Source: Salminus brasiliensis
Lineage: Eukaryota > Chordata > Actinopteri > Characiformes > Bryconidae
Direction of reading: 5' to 3'
NCBI RefSeq assembly: GCF_030463535.1
Contig: NC_132894.1
Location: forward strand, 31,375,625 to 31,439,624
Length of the DNA stretch: 64,000 nucleotides
The notes beneath the pieces were generated by a model, which saw nothing but the letters and a program-made list of their open reading frames with translations, did not search any database and was not told the origin of the DNA. The translations under genes were made by a program, and so were the position numbers. Below, one piece after another: positions 48,135 through 60,154 of the stretch (the first letter of the stretch is position 1; every line of letters starts with the position of its first letter).

Positions 48135-48798
48135 GGAGTTGAGAGTCTGCAGTGTGGAGCTATTTCACAGTAGAACATGAAAACTGACCATTCACCCACT
48201 ATAAACCACTATAAACAACCGCTACCAGTCCAGAGTGTGTAACATTAACATTGGTGCAAACCTAAAGTGCCTGAGTGCATTCATTTGAAGGTGTGTCCAC
48301 AAACATTTGGACATGTAGTGTATACCAATAAAGACGCTTCAAATGGTTTATTGAGTGACGCCATAGAAGAAGCACTTCTGCAACAGAGAACTGAGTGCAA
48401 GAAGAACCTTTACACCCAGTGATGAGAGTGAAGCACGTTTGGGAGATTTTGGACAGGTGGTTTGACGCCGCCATGATGTTCTTCTCCAGCACACGTCCAG
48501 GGTTTTTCCTCTTAAAGAAACTCTGCAACTTTCCCAGCACTGGCTTTACCCTATACTGCCCTCTGCTGGCCATGTTGAAGTGGACAGGAGGCAAGCCCAC
48601 AGGATGAATACCAAGTTTTATTGATCAAGGAACTGAAGGTGTGACAAATGATTCACCACAGAGATGGACTTTTGGACCCCCCCCCTCCCCTAAAAAAAAA
48701 AAAAAAAAAAAAGGCTTTTCAAAATAAATAAATACCACACAGCCAAACAAACTTAACAGCTTCAAAATCAGACTGCTGGCTGGTTTGATTTTTGTACT
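48135..48798. other. Convergent intergenic segment
   Basis: It holds a fragment of the TIR family end (48240-48325, GTGTCCACAAACATTTGGAC), a GGTTCT-family fragment (48325-48420) and a C-run/A-run pair at 48677-48712. TTTATT at 48617-48622 is AATAAA on the minus strand and could end the tmem63b transcript. Confidence 0.5.
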
Positions 48799-49245
48799 TA
48801 CACTATATGGACAAAAGTATTGGGACACCTGCTTATTAATTGATTCTTCAGAAATTTACATCATTCATCAACAAAAAAAAAAAAGAGAGAGAGAGTTGAT
48901 CCTGCTTTTATTGCAGCAACTGTCTCTAGTGTCCAGGGAAGGACGATTTCTACTAGATTTGGAATTTTGGCTTTGCTCTGAGGATTTGATTGCATTCAGC
49001 GACAAAGAGTGTTAGTGAGGACAGGATGTTGGATGATCGTCATCCTACCTCATCCCATTCCAGAGAACACGGTTTGCTGGGGGGGCTTTATAGCCCTCAA
49101 GCTCCTATGCTATTGGCTGTATTTCTCTATGGGGACTAGACACAAGCTGTGTGTGCACATCTGTGTCAGCAATGGCTGCAACTTAAGTAGCTGAATGCAT
49201 TCATTTGAAGGGGTGTCCACAAACTTTTGGACATATAGTGTATAG
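48799..49245. mobile_element. Most complete TIR element copy, about 445 bp
   Basis: It starts ACACTATATGGACAAAAGTA and ends ACTTTTGGACATATAGTGTA, so the termini are inverted copies flanked by TA, as in Tc1/mariner target sites. The interior has CAAGCTGTGTGTGCACATCT and AATGCATTCATTTGAAGGGG. No ORF. The same family occurs at 5758, 12893, 34105, 48240 and 58150. Confidence 0.8.
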
Positions 49246-50686
49246 GCGAAAACTAGCATCAATGGAGCAGACTGGGGGAAAAAATGGGAGGGGAAAATAA
49301 TAATAATAATAAGAAGCAAAAACAGGACAGTATTTTACATATTCTGTTCAGTCCCTCGCCTTATTCAAGACTTATACAAACTGTACATATGTGCTTTGGA
49401 ACACCATCACAATGACAGTGCCATAACTGAAGGGTATATACAGAGACATAATTCATATTCACATCCATTCTTTTCAATTCACTTGATTAACTAAAGGCCA
49501 TCCAATAGATGATTCTCTCCACCCAAAGCATTTTTCACTCTTTTTTTTTTGTCTTTCCCTTCTCTAAAAGACATTCTTCATTTCTAACGGTTAGTTATAA
49601 TGGTTAAAAAAACAAAACAACAAAAAGAAAAAAGAAAGAAAAAAGTGTGAACTGGTGATGTGATTAAAAATCCATGAAACCAACAAACAGCAAGGTTAGT
49701 TACAGCTAGTCACTGACGCACCTTTTCAATACACAACTGGTATCAAATACTTCAAAGCTTGAGCAGGCTCTTTTTGTGTCATCAAACAGTGTCTCTGACG
49801 ATTTACAAACAAACAAACAAACAAACAAACAAACAAACACACCCCAAAACCCTCCGGCCTTTCCTTTCATGGTCGAATGTCGTGATTTAGTTATGCACTC
49901 CTCTTCACTAACCAATCGTAACCAGGCTACGAAAAGAGCAAAGCCGAGCGAGCGCACGGTGGAACTCACCAAGAACTAGAAATGACCTTCATACGAGTCT
50001 CTGACCACCCTCAAGTCTTCGTGTGCACTACAATATACAATTCCGAAAGAAAGTGTGTGGGAAAAAAAATAAAAAAATAAACAAACAAGAAATTTTATAT
50101 TATTATATATAAAAATATGTGACGTCCCAAACTCGTGACTCAAAGACAGACACAAATTTTGCATTAGTATCTCCAGCGTGTAGCTACTGCATCCAGACAC
50201 GTACGTAAAGCTGTGCGACAGCGAGTATCTACGCATGGCAACGTATAGTTTCCTACGTACTATAACTACTGCTACTACCACTACTACTACTACGAACTAC
50301 GGAGGTTCAAATGAACTATGTAGCTACAGCTTTCATAGGTTACCTTTGTGTCTACCAATGAGGAGCATGTAAACGAGGGTCATGCGTAATAATAATAATA
50401 ATAAAAAAAAAATCCCAACCAAACAACAACAACAACAACAAAAAAAACACACAGATGTAAACAACTTTTTTTTTTCTTCGTCTTTTTTGAAAATAAAGAA
50501 CACCTGAGACGGTTCAAAATTTCCTCAAGTCACTGCACTAAAGTAGTACCATGGTTATTTGCTTGATCCAGTTCAGCAGACAACAACGCAGGTGTGCGAG
50601 ACAAGCTTGCTTACTTTACGTTATAGTAACCAGTTTGAGAGGCGGGTAAATCTGAAGTCAAAGGGGGAAAAAAAACTTGAGTATAC

Positions 50687-50724
<38 letters not shown>

Positions 50725-51283
50725 TAAAATTATTTTTATAATAAATCAAGAACCAAGTCTAGAAGACCTTCACTAACAGTGCAAACCTTTTCACAGGTAT
50801 CCCAGAGGCCTTTACCACTGACAAAAGCGAGGGTTGGGCAATTCATTGTGGTCTTGCAAAAACCTTGTATCTTCAAAATGGCAACTTTACAGAAGCAAAA
50901 AAAAAACGAAAAAACAAAAACATTCTTGACTTTTAATGGAGGTCAACGGAAATTGTCATTTATTTTATTTATTCAGAGTCATTTTGGAGCATTTCTATTG
51001 GCTCCTTCATCATGAGATTTGGATACAATGTAAAGAACAACTGCCAGATTCAAATTATGCCAAAAAGTGAAAAACAAAGATAAAATCCATAGAAACAAGG
51101 TTTTTGCGTGACACGAAAAGTTGCATTTTAAAAAAAGATGTTTCAACTTCAAGTCAGTTACTGGGTTGAAGTTCAATACACTGAAACTTTTAACACAACC
51201 CATTTTTTTTTGGTGTGTTTTAAGTTAAAACACCATTTCCCCCGGGTTTAGTTCATAAGGGACAACTTTAGGAGCCACTGCAC

Positions 51284-51500
51284 TCTTAAAAATAAAGATC
51301 CTACAAGTGGTGCCATAGAAGAACCACATTTAGCTCCTTAAAGAACACTTTCTGTAAGAGCTGTCCATTTGAAGAACCCTTTAAAAGTTCAAAGACGTCA
51401 ATATAGAGGTTATTTACTTATTGAGAGCTTCTTTTTTTCCTCAGATCTTTCCCAGAAAAGGCTTCTTTATGGAGCCAAAAGCGGTTCTCCTACGGCACCG
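51284..51500. mobile_element. Single GGTTCT-family MITE copy
   Basis: It starts CACTCTTAAAAATAAAGATC, then GTGCCATAGAAGAACCACAT and AAGAACCCTTTAAAAG, and ends near AGCGGTTCTCC. This looks like the dispersed single-copy form of the repeat that is tandemly amplified around vip. Confidence 0.6.
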
Positions 51501-53604
51501 TCCAAATCACACGTTGTTAAGACGTGTGTGAGAAGGGATCAGCAGCTCAGCAAACAACCACGTTATCAGTGGAGAAAGCCAACAAACATAAGACTTTACA
51601 GGTCACAGAGTACCAGACAGCAAGCAGAACACTCCCACAATGCACTTTAGCAGTCAAAGGAACCTCACCAGGAAAAAAGAGAAAAACAAACAAACAAATA
51701 AACAAACAAACAAACAAAATCAGGTGTTTTATCTGGCACAACGTGACCGGAAGCGACGCTAACTCACTGGCGCTGTATATCGATGACTCCTCCTACCGGA
51801 TCTCTTTAGAGCTAAAAGTCCTCAGGGGCTACATGTACATCTTTCTAGGACTAGTGTAAGTCTATCTCTACCCAAATCTATCAGAATCTCTTAGAAAAGC
51901 AATCTTTTAGAAAAGTCTGTTGAGCTTCGCTCATCTCCCATCATCATCAGAGTAATTCAAGGCCTTTCAAACGGCCCAATAACCCCAACTCGCCGAGCTA
52001 CCCAGGACTCGCCTGGTTCCTTATACGGTTCCTCTGACATCTCATACAAAACAACAGGCACTAAGCGCCGTCAGACACGCCTTCACCACAACTGTCACTT
52101 CTGTCCCATTTCAGACCAGTTCTGGGAACCAGTTTGAACTACTGCTTTCGAACGGCAGGTTGCAAAGACCTGCAAAACCTGCTTTCTGGTGTGTGATCCA
52201 GGTGTTTTCTGAACAGCTGATGCCACTGAAATTAGGAGGGAAGCCATGTCTCTGCATTGGGTAACCACTTACACACTACATAATATGACACATGAACGTA
52301 TCTAATCCCAGGTCATACATTTGGACAACCAAATGAGCAGATTAACCTGCAGGAGCGGACACACGGTTCAGGACACAGTCCGAATTTGTGTTTCTTAAAC
52401 TGCGGTGCTCGGACTTTAGAGCTAAATCCTACTAGCTTGGTGTTTCTAGTTTCTGCTACGATGAACAAGAACGTAAGCGTTCCTCTGCAAACGTACGCAA
52501 ACAGCCGTCCGTTAAGGTTGTTAAGGTGAAACGACGGTGGCGTGTCAGTATAGGTCACCCCAGGGCATCAATAATCTTCTGATGTGGATTTGCGTGGTTT
52601 GCTCCACATCGCTGCCTCCATCCTCAGGAGCCGTAAAGGCTGGTCAGTCCTCTGGTCAGTCTCCTTGTAGTGCGAGCACAGCACTGAGCACCTCCTGTAC
52701 AAGAAGGTTGACGAGAACTGAGCGAGGAAGTCTGGGAGAACCGGGACGGCCACCGGCACCACGTTCTCGTCTACAAGCTCTCCTCTATTTCACACGTGCT
52801 TTGGAACGCTGAGGGTGGTTCGGAAATCTGTTCGCTTAGGCAAAGACAGACGGACGGAGAGACGGACACACAGGACAAGCAAACAAAGCCAGTTCCGCAG
52901 CAGCTAATGCAGGTGGAGGATTAGCAAGCGAGATGAAGTGTCTGAGGGTTGCCACACGGAGATCTGAGTGTTCTGGAGAGAGAGAAACGAGGCGGCACAA
53001 CCCTCCTGAGTCTATCCAGAGGAATTCGCAGCCGTGCTATTCACTTCCAGGTGGATTCTGGGAGTTGGAGTCTCTGGACTACCACAGGCTGGATTTTCCA
53101 GTCACTGTAGGCCATTTTATGGAGAACTGTACTCTAGTATATTTGAGGCTAGTTGTTGTGAATTTCCAAAAAGGTTTCAGAAGCCGCAGTAGCAGGCCTC
53201 CACTTCCACAGAAGAAGAAGAAGAAGAAGAAGAAGAAGAAGAAGAAGAGTTTGAAAACAATAAATAGAAAAAGAAAACGTCATAAATACACCTCACCCCC
53301 ACGACAATCTCACACACAAACACACTTGCACTGACTCCAAAAAGCAGTCCCCCAATATCGGTCCCCATTGTCATCTTTCTGCACAGAACCAGTCTGTAGC
53401 ACAAAGTCAACAGTGAAAGTGCAGGCATGTGTGTGTGTGTGTGTGTGTGTGTATGCATCTATTTATAAACCTGTCTACTATCTACTCGCATGTGCATCAC
53501 CATGTCCAACATGTACGTCTGCTGTAAGGATGAGTGTGTGTGAGTGTTTGCATGTGAATGTAAATTGTTCTATGTGCAGTTTGTGCTTGAACATGTTGGC
53601 ATGA

Positions 53605-53606
<2 letters not shown>

Positions 53607-53673
<67 letters not shown>

Positions 53674-53724
53674 GTGTGTGTATGTGTGTATATATGTGTG
53701 TGTGTGTATTTTTTTTTTTTTTTT
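53607..53724. repeat. (TG)n microsatellite plus T-run
   Basis: About 58 bases of pure TG are followed by TATATGTGTG variants and a 16-base T homopolymer. It yields spurious repetitive reading frames on both strands. Confidence 0.95.
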
Positions 53725-53929
53725 GGCAACGCTCCTCAAAAACCAACACACTGAATCCGTTCGTGGCGCTCATGAGAGAGATGACACGGTTCACGCGGAT
53801 GTGCGGAAAGCTCAAGAAGGTGTACAGCTCAGTAATGGGTCGGAGACGTCCGGCACGGCCCTCTCTTCCTCCTCCAATCCCTCCATCCTCTCTCTTTCTC
53901 TCTCCCCTCTCTCTCCATCAGTGCTGCTC

Positions 53930-56283
53930 TTACTGGTGGACTTCATTGGCGATGAGGCTGTCCTCCCCGGACTGGAAGTCGGCCTCGTTGAGGCTGTTTC
54001 CGGCGTTGATCATCTCCTCGTCCTGCGAGGACCCCTGGCCATCCTCCTCCCCACTGCCCCCTCCTGCCTCGTCACAGTTCGGGTCCTGCAGGACCTGGGC
54101 GATGTACATCTGCTGCTGCAGAACAGAGGAGGAGAATATCGGGTTAATCTGAAGCAGGGAGAAGATACTAAGCATATGTCGACCCCTTAAAAAACTTATA
54201 GGCCATTAATTCACTTTTTTACTTAAGATTGTCTAATATGTAAAGGTATGTAGTCATGAGAGTAGGAAACTGACGCATGTATTAATGCCTGTTAGCTTTT
54301 TCTGAACAGAATTGCTGTTAATTGGGGCATGTTATTATTAAGTGTTAGCTGTATTTTTAAGAGAGCATGTACTGGAAAAACTTGCTTGCTTGTGCACATG
54401 CATTCGGGTATCTGGAGTCGCTACCAACCTACAACCTTTGCAATAAGGCAACCCAGTCTGGGAATTTAACATGCAGTTCAGATTTGTCTCCCCATTGCAG
54501 ACATTAGCATTACACCACCCCTTCATCATCACAATGCAGGAGTGGACACAGAATTTCATGAAATTTCACCAGCTGACCGTGGCAAACCTCAGATGATGGA
54601 AATGTAAAAAGTTTTTAAAAATTGTAAAAAAAATTGTTTTGGCTGTTTAGCAAGTAAAGCAGGCTTCATCTTGGGGGGAGCTGTGAACTCAAGGTGAAGT
54701 AAATGTTAGCTAGCTAGTGCAAACCGGGACAAATGACGCTTTCATTGCAAGACGTCTCACAGAGCAATTAAAAAAGGGTTGTTAATTGTGGAAAAGGAGT
54801 TTGTCACTATTAATTATTTATTAAAATAACATGTAAATGTGATTATTTTCATAGCAAATTATGTAAGTATGGAAGTAGTATATCTAATATATATTTTTTT
54901 TTATTTCAGTGTCTTTCAGGCCTCTACTTGATTTGTTCAGAGGTCACTAACTCACTTCAAACGAGCCACTCGACCCCTTTATGACACTGCATTATAATTC
55001 TACAGTCTAATAACCATTATCATCATTTAATAAGCATTGCTGATGCCTGATTAGCTGATTACTGAACCAATCAGTTATCAGGATCAATAAACTAAAAAAC
55101 ATATGATAATCTCCAGAGACTCCAGACATCAAAGGGTTAATTACACATTCTAAGTAAGTAAATAAGGCACGGCTCACCTGTGACTTGTTAGAGGGGGAGG
55201 AGCGCGCCGGCCGTCCGTTCTCCACTCCGTCCACTTCCGTGTCCTTGGTGTCGATCTGTAGGAGCAGAAGATCGGACAGACAGGAGAAAAGGGAGGAGGG
55301 GGATCAGTAACTCTGCTCCAGCAGCGGTCAGGACCTAACGTGGCTACCTGCTCCAGCTGAGCTGGACTCCTATTCTAGGGCCAGTGAGGGCCTACCTGGA
55401 GCGGCGCAACCCGTACCTTGTAGTTGTGAGCGCTGAGGTACTTGAAGTGACCAAAGCAGACGTGCGACAGGCAAACCACGATGGTGATGATGAGCACCAC
55501 GAACGTGAACATGGATGTCGGGGTCACGAAGCCTGCCGGGGGAAAGACGCGGGGAGGAAGAGAGCGAGGAGAGCCGCAAAAAAAGAGGAACACAGTTAGA
55601 CTATGGGTTCAGTGTGTCAGCACGTCTCACATTTCATCAAGATTAAATATGATTATGTCCACGGTTAGTTCAGACCACGCACTGTGATTGGCTGGGAGAC
55701 TTTCTAGGAGCGGCAACACTGCATGATAATGGCACTCTGACTGAAGCTCATAACAACCATAACAAAGCAGTAACGTTAGACATGTACAAGTAAAAAAACT
55801 TGAATATTATATAATAATTATTATGACAAAACTGCACAGCGTCCCAAACTCCACATAACACAGACACTGTGTATTTATGATGAGATTGATCTAACCTGTA
55901 ACATCGCCTCATGTTTTGGACGTTGATCGTAACCCTGATGACTGAAAAGTGATGTACAGTTCCTTGACTGAATGTTGTGTTAACAGCAGGGTGACTGATA
56001 AAATTTTACAGTGCGGATGGTTACAAACAAACTTAGTTTCTCCTGTTTAAAACTGGTACAGAAATTCACATCAGCCCAATATTTATTAATAAAGTCTATA
56101 AATACAAATATGAGTTATTTGTTAGTATATATAATATATAATATTATTGCTGTTTGTGGAATAAAATGTATAAAAAAAAACAGCAACTTTAAAATGTTAC
56201 AAAAAAACAAAAATATCTAATGCTATAATCAAATAAAATCAAAAGCTATAATAAATATAATACATAAAAAAGTAACTTAAATT

Positions 56284-56324
<41 letters not shown>

Positions 56325-57503
56325 TTATTATGTATGTATATATATTACTACTTTGTAAACATTAAACTTTTTTCCCTATCCTAATAATACTCAACCGTAT
56401 CTCATACACACCTGTGCGAACAGTCGAGAAGAACAGTAACCAGAAAAGGCAGAGGATAGGCGCGGCTACCACTTGATTGACAGCACCAGAGTGGATCTTC
56501 TTGTCCAGTTTTGAGGGCAGGTAGGCGTAGTACATATTATACCTGTCCACCAGATGCTTCAAGAGCATGTACATCAGACCTGGAAGCAAACCAGCAAGAG
56601 TTACACAGCATCTAGGACAAGGTAGGTGAGGTATGACCCTTATTATGATTATTATTGCAATTATTGATGCTGATATGAGTGATTCTGGAAGTATTTTATG
56701 GAATCTAGAAGTGATTAAACTGCTGTTAGTATTATTATACTGATCCGTTTCCTTCTGAGGAGCTGAACGTGCCACAGAGAGCAGCTGTGTATGAATTAAT
56801 GGCCGACTGCAACTGACCCCATATCCCCTTTCACACACTTTCCATAGGAGTGCATCAGTTAAAGGAAAAAACCCACACAGCTCAGTCTTTAAGACGTAAT
56901 CAGAGTCAGAGTGGTGACAGTGGTGTGAACTGCTTTCTTCTACAGAATCAGAGAACTGTTCATTGTGATGGTGAATGAAGCCCAACGTCTGTTGCGTCTG
57001 ATGCTTGAGATATATATATATATATATATTATTATTATATATATAAATTTTTTGTTTATAGATATTTTAATTTATACAGAAATACAAATATAATGAAATA
57101 TATACATTTAAAAATATATAGAAAAAATTAAATATAACTATAATTTGCTCTATGAACATTTCAAGACAAAGTGAACTAACAGAACTTTAAAAAATGCAAA
57201 ACTCTGGAGTTGATTGTGAGCTTTCAGTTCTCAGCAGTGATCTGCTAGCAGGGCCTGCGCAGTGAACAGACGCAGCACTCTGTTGCTCTTCCATTCTTCT
57301 GCGGCGCGAAACCCTCAACGACCTGATGAGTCATACTGCCTCACTGCCAGCGGGCAGGGTGTGTGTGTGCGTGTGTGTGAAAGAGGGAAGAGAGAGTGAG
57401 CGAGAGAGTATGTGAGAAAGTGTGTAAGAGAGAGAAAGAGCAAGCTCTCTTTTTGCCACCGTCTCCTGCTTTGTGTGAATGAATATGCACCAAAAAGAGC
57501 TAT

Positions 57504-57570
<67 letters not shown>

Positions 57571-59888
57571 GTATTTCGCCTGTCTTTGCTCTGTGAGTCC
57601 TCCTGCTAACATTAATACTTGCTGCAGCTCACCAGCAGAGGGCGCACCTGCTCACTGCCTGCCTCATTTCTCTTCATTCAGCACCTCTTCCTCCTCCCTT
57701 TCATCAGCTTGGTTCCTCCCCTCCCTCTCCTAATTTACTCCCATTCTCTCTCATTCACATCCTCTCTCGTCCTTTTCCTTTCCTATCGCATGGAATCACT
57801 AAATGACTAAACTGGTCTTCCTCTCGCGCCCTTTCATTCTCCCTCACTCGTGTTATTCTTGCCTTCCTTTTTTCCTTAAATCTCATTGGCTCCCTTACTC
57901 ACTCCACCCTGCATCTCCGTGTCTCTCCCTCTCCCGCTCTCTCCATCCTTGGCTGGTCTGTTTTTGTGAATGGGCTAGGAGGGTTTGGAGGCGGGTCTTA
58001 CTCACCGAAGGGCACGATGATGGGGCAGGTGATGCTGTACGTCATAACAACGGTGAAGACGCACATCATCCAGGCGTAGGCAGCACCGAACTGGAACTCG
58101 TAAGCCTGGTGCTGCATGACAAGACAGAAATTTTAAGATTAATAGGTTAAATCTAATAGAAAGCTTTCTTCTGGACGGTAGAGACAGTTACTCCAACAAA
58201 AGGAGGATAAGATTTTGGAAGGAACAGTGAAGAGCAGGTGTCCCAATACTTTTGTCCATATAGTGTATGCACTTGGAAGGGAGCGTTTCATAACTAGCAC
58301 ATGATATGACACATATTTCTGCGGGCGTTTTACCCGCTTGACGTTGCGTCTCTCTGCAGCAGAGCGAGCGAGGCACAGGCGAATCATGTACATGAGAAGG
58401 CCGGGAATACGTAGCAGATCCATGGCGTTTCCGATGAACGCAGATGCGATTACGTAGTTCACGAAAAAGGCTCCATTATCAGGGAGGAACACACACCTGC
58501 AGTGAAGGAGACAGGAAGAGGGAACGGTCATGTGGCATAAAATCTGAAAGCCTCTATTATGGTTCGGCCTGGTAAAGGATTAGAGCCTTGCCCTCAGAGC
58601 CTAAAGCTGTAGACCACATATTTACTAGTGCTTAGATGTGAAGGGCCCAGGACCCCATGAGCAGGGCTTGTGACTAACAATACTGTAGCAATGCTGAGCG
58701 AGCTGGCATTGGAATGACGCCAAAGCTGCCATAGCGACGTTCAGTCCGAGGCCATACTAACACCGTGGTAGTGATACTAACCGAGGCTGCCAGCCAGTGC
58801 GGTAGCAATGCTGATGTGGATGCTGACGCTGATGCTAATGCCGCGTTAGTGATGCTAACAATGCTGTAGCAATGCTGGGTGAGGCCAGTGCACTGGACTG
58901 GGTTCTTCAGGGGTCTTCAGTAAAAGAAATGGTTCTATATGCAACCATGACAACGCAGAGAACCATATGAATGCTTTCATGATTCTTGGTCTGGTTTAAT
59001 GGTCCCTCAAACACGGAGAAACCTGGGTTATGTAGATGGCTCTTCGCAGAAACCTCAATAAAAGTTTTTTTTGACTGCAGATACTTCCGAAAATTTGAAC
59101 AGGAGCAGCACCTAATCCTTGGGGAGGTCATTGCTAACATTCCGCTAGAGATTTCTGTTCCATCTAAAGTGGGAATTTCTTATGATGTGAGATTTAATCA
59201 CTTTACCTGAATCAATGAAAATCTAAACTCTAAACTACTATAAATAAGGGAGTCTAATGTGTCCAGCAGCAGCTTTGATGTGGAGAGGCGAAGAAAGTTT
59301 CACTTACTCAAATCGGACCGTGGCCACGGCCAGGAACTGTGTGTCGAAGAGCCAACGGAAGAAAACATCCAGACTGTGGACGACAAAGCAGTAATTAGTT
59401 TTCTGGAATTTCCTTCTTCAATTTAAACCACATGATGCTTCAAAATGTCTGCAGAATCATAATAGCTATATTACATTACCATAACTTTATTAAATCAACG
59501 TTTAAAGTTTAAAGAAAAAAAAAGTAACATCACTAACAAAATCCAGCAGAAAAAAATCCCATCTTTGTTAGGCAGACCTCTGAGAGGTCATGACGAGCCT
59601 TCTGGTGAACTGTCCACCAGCCGCCTTACTATCCTGAGGTCATATAGATTGATGGTCTGTTTAAGGAGCCTTTTCCCACCAACTTTAGCTAAGCCTGATT
59701 TACTAAAGCTATTAGATCTCTTTTGCAGAGAAACCAACTACGTCAGTGATTGGGCAGGGAATTTGTCCAGATCCAATCAATGCATAAAAGTCCGTCTGCT
59801 GACTCTACTGAATAACGCACTCCTCACTGTAAGACCTCTGACTGTGATGAAGTAAGGTTATGAGGAAGAGACAGACAGACAGACAGAC

Positions 59889-59939
<51 letters not shown>

Positions 59940-60091
59940 TAGAGACAGTCAGCAAGAGAGCAGGAATGAGCAAAAGAAAGGGACTGAGAGACTGAGAAAG
60001 AAAGCAAGAGAGAGAATGAAGAGACAGTAAGAGTGGGAGCGAACGAATGTGAGAGAACGCACAAGCGAGAGCGCAAGAACAATAATGAGAT

Positions 60092-60154
<63 letters not shown>

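Larger units (their letters stand above)
48617..53929 (-). other. tmem63b: Possible long tmem63b 3' UTR
   Basis: Between the tmem63b stop and the minus-strand AATAAA at 48617-48622 there is no gene on either strand. The segment has the uneven low-complexity look of a long vertebrate UTR: (AAAC)n at 49804-49839 and 51686-51718, (AAT)n at 50388-50403 and 50687-50722, (AAG)n at 53211-53248, (GT)n at 53428-53452 and 53607-53664. It also carries a TIR element and a GGTTCT element (51284-51500). A shorter UTR with unexplained sequence beyond is equally possible. Confidence 0.3.

Noticed and set aside
53478..53815. THTHTH and CVCVCV open frames of 80-200 codons on both strands
   Set aside because: These are direct translations of the (TG)n microsatellite.
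56362..56985. A 207-codon minus-strand open frame
   Set aside because: It contains the real tmem63b exon 56412-56579 but the rest is intron read-through; splice sites bound the exon clearly.
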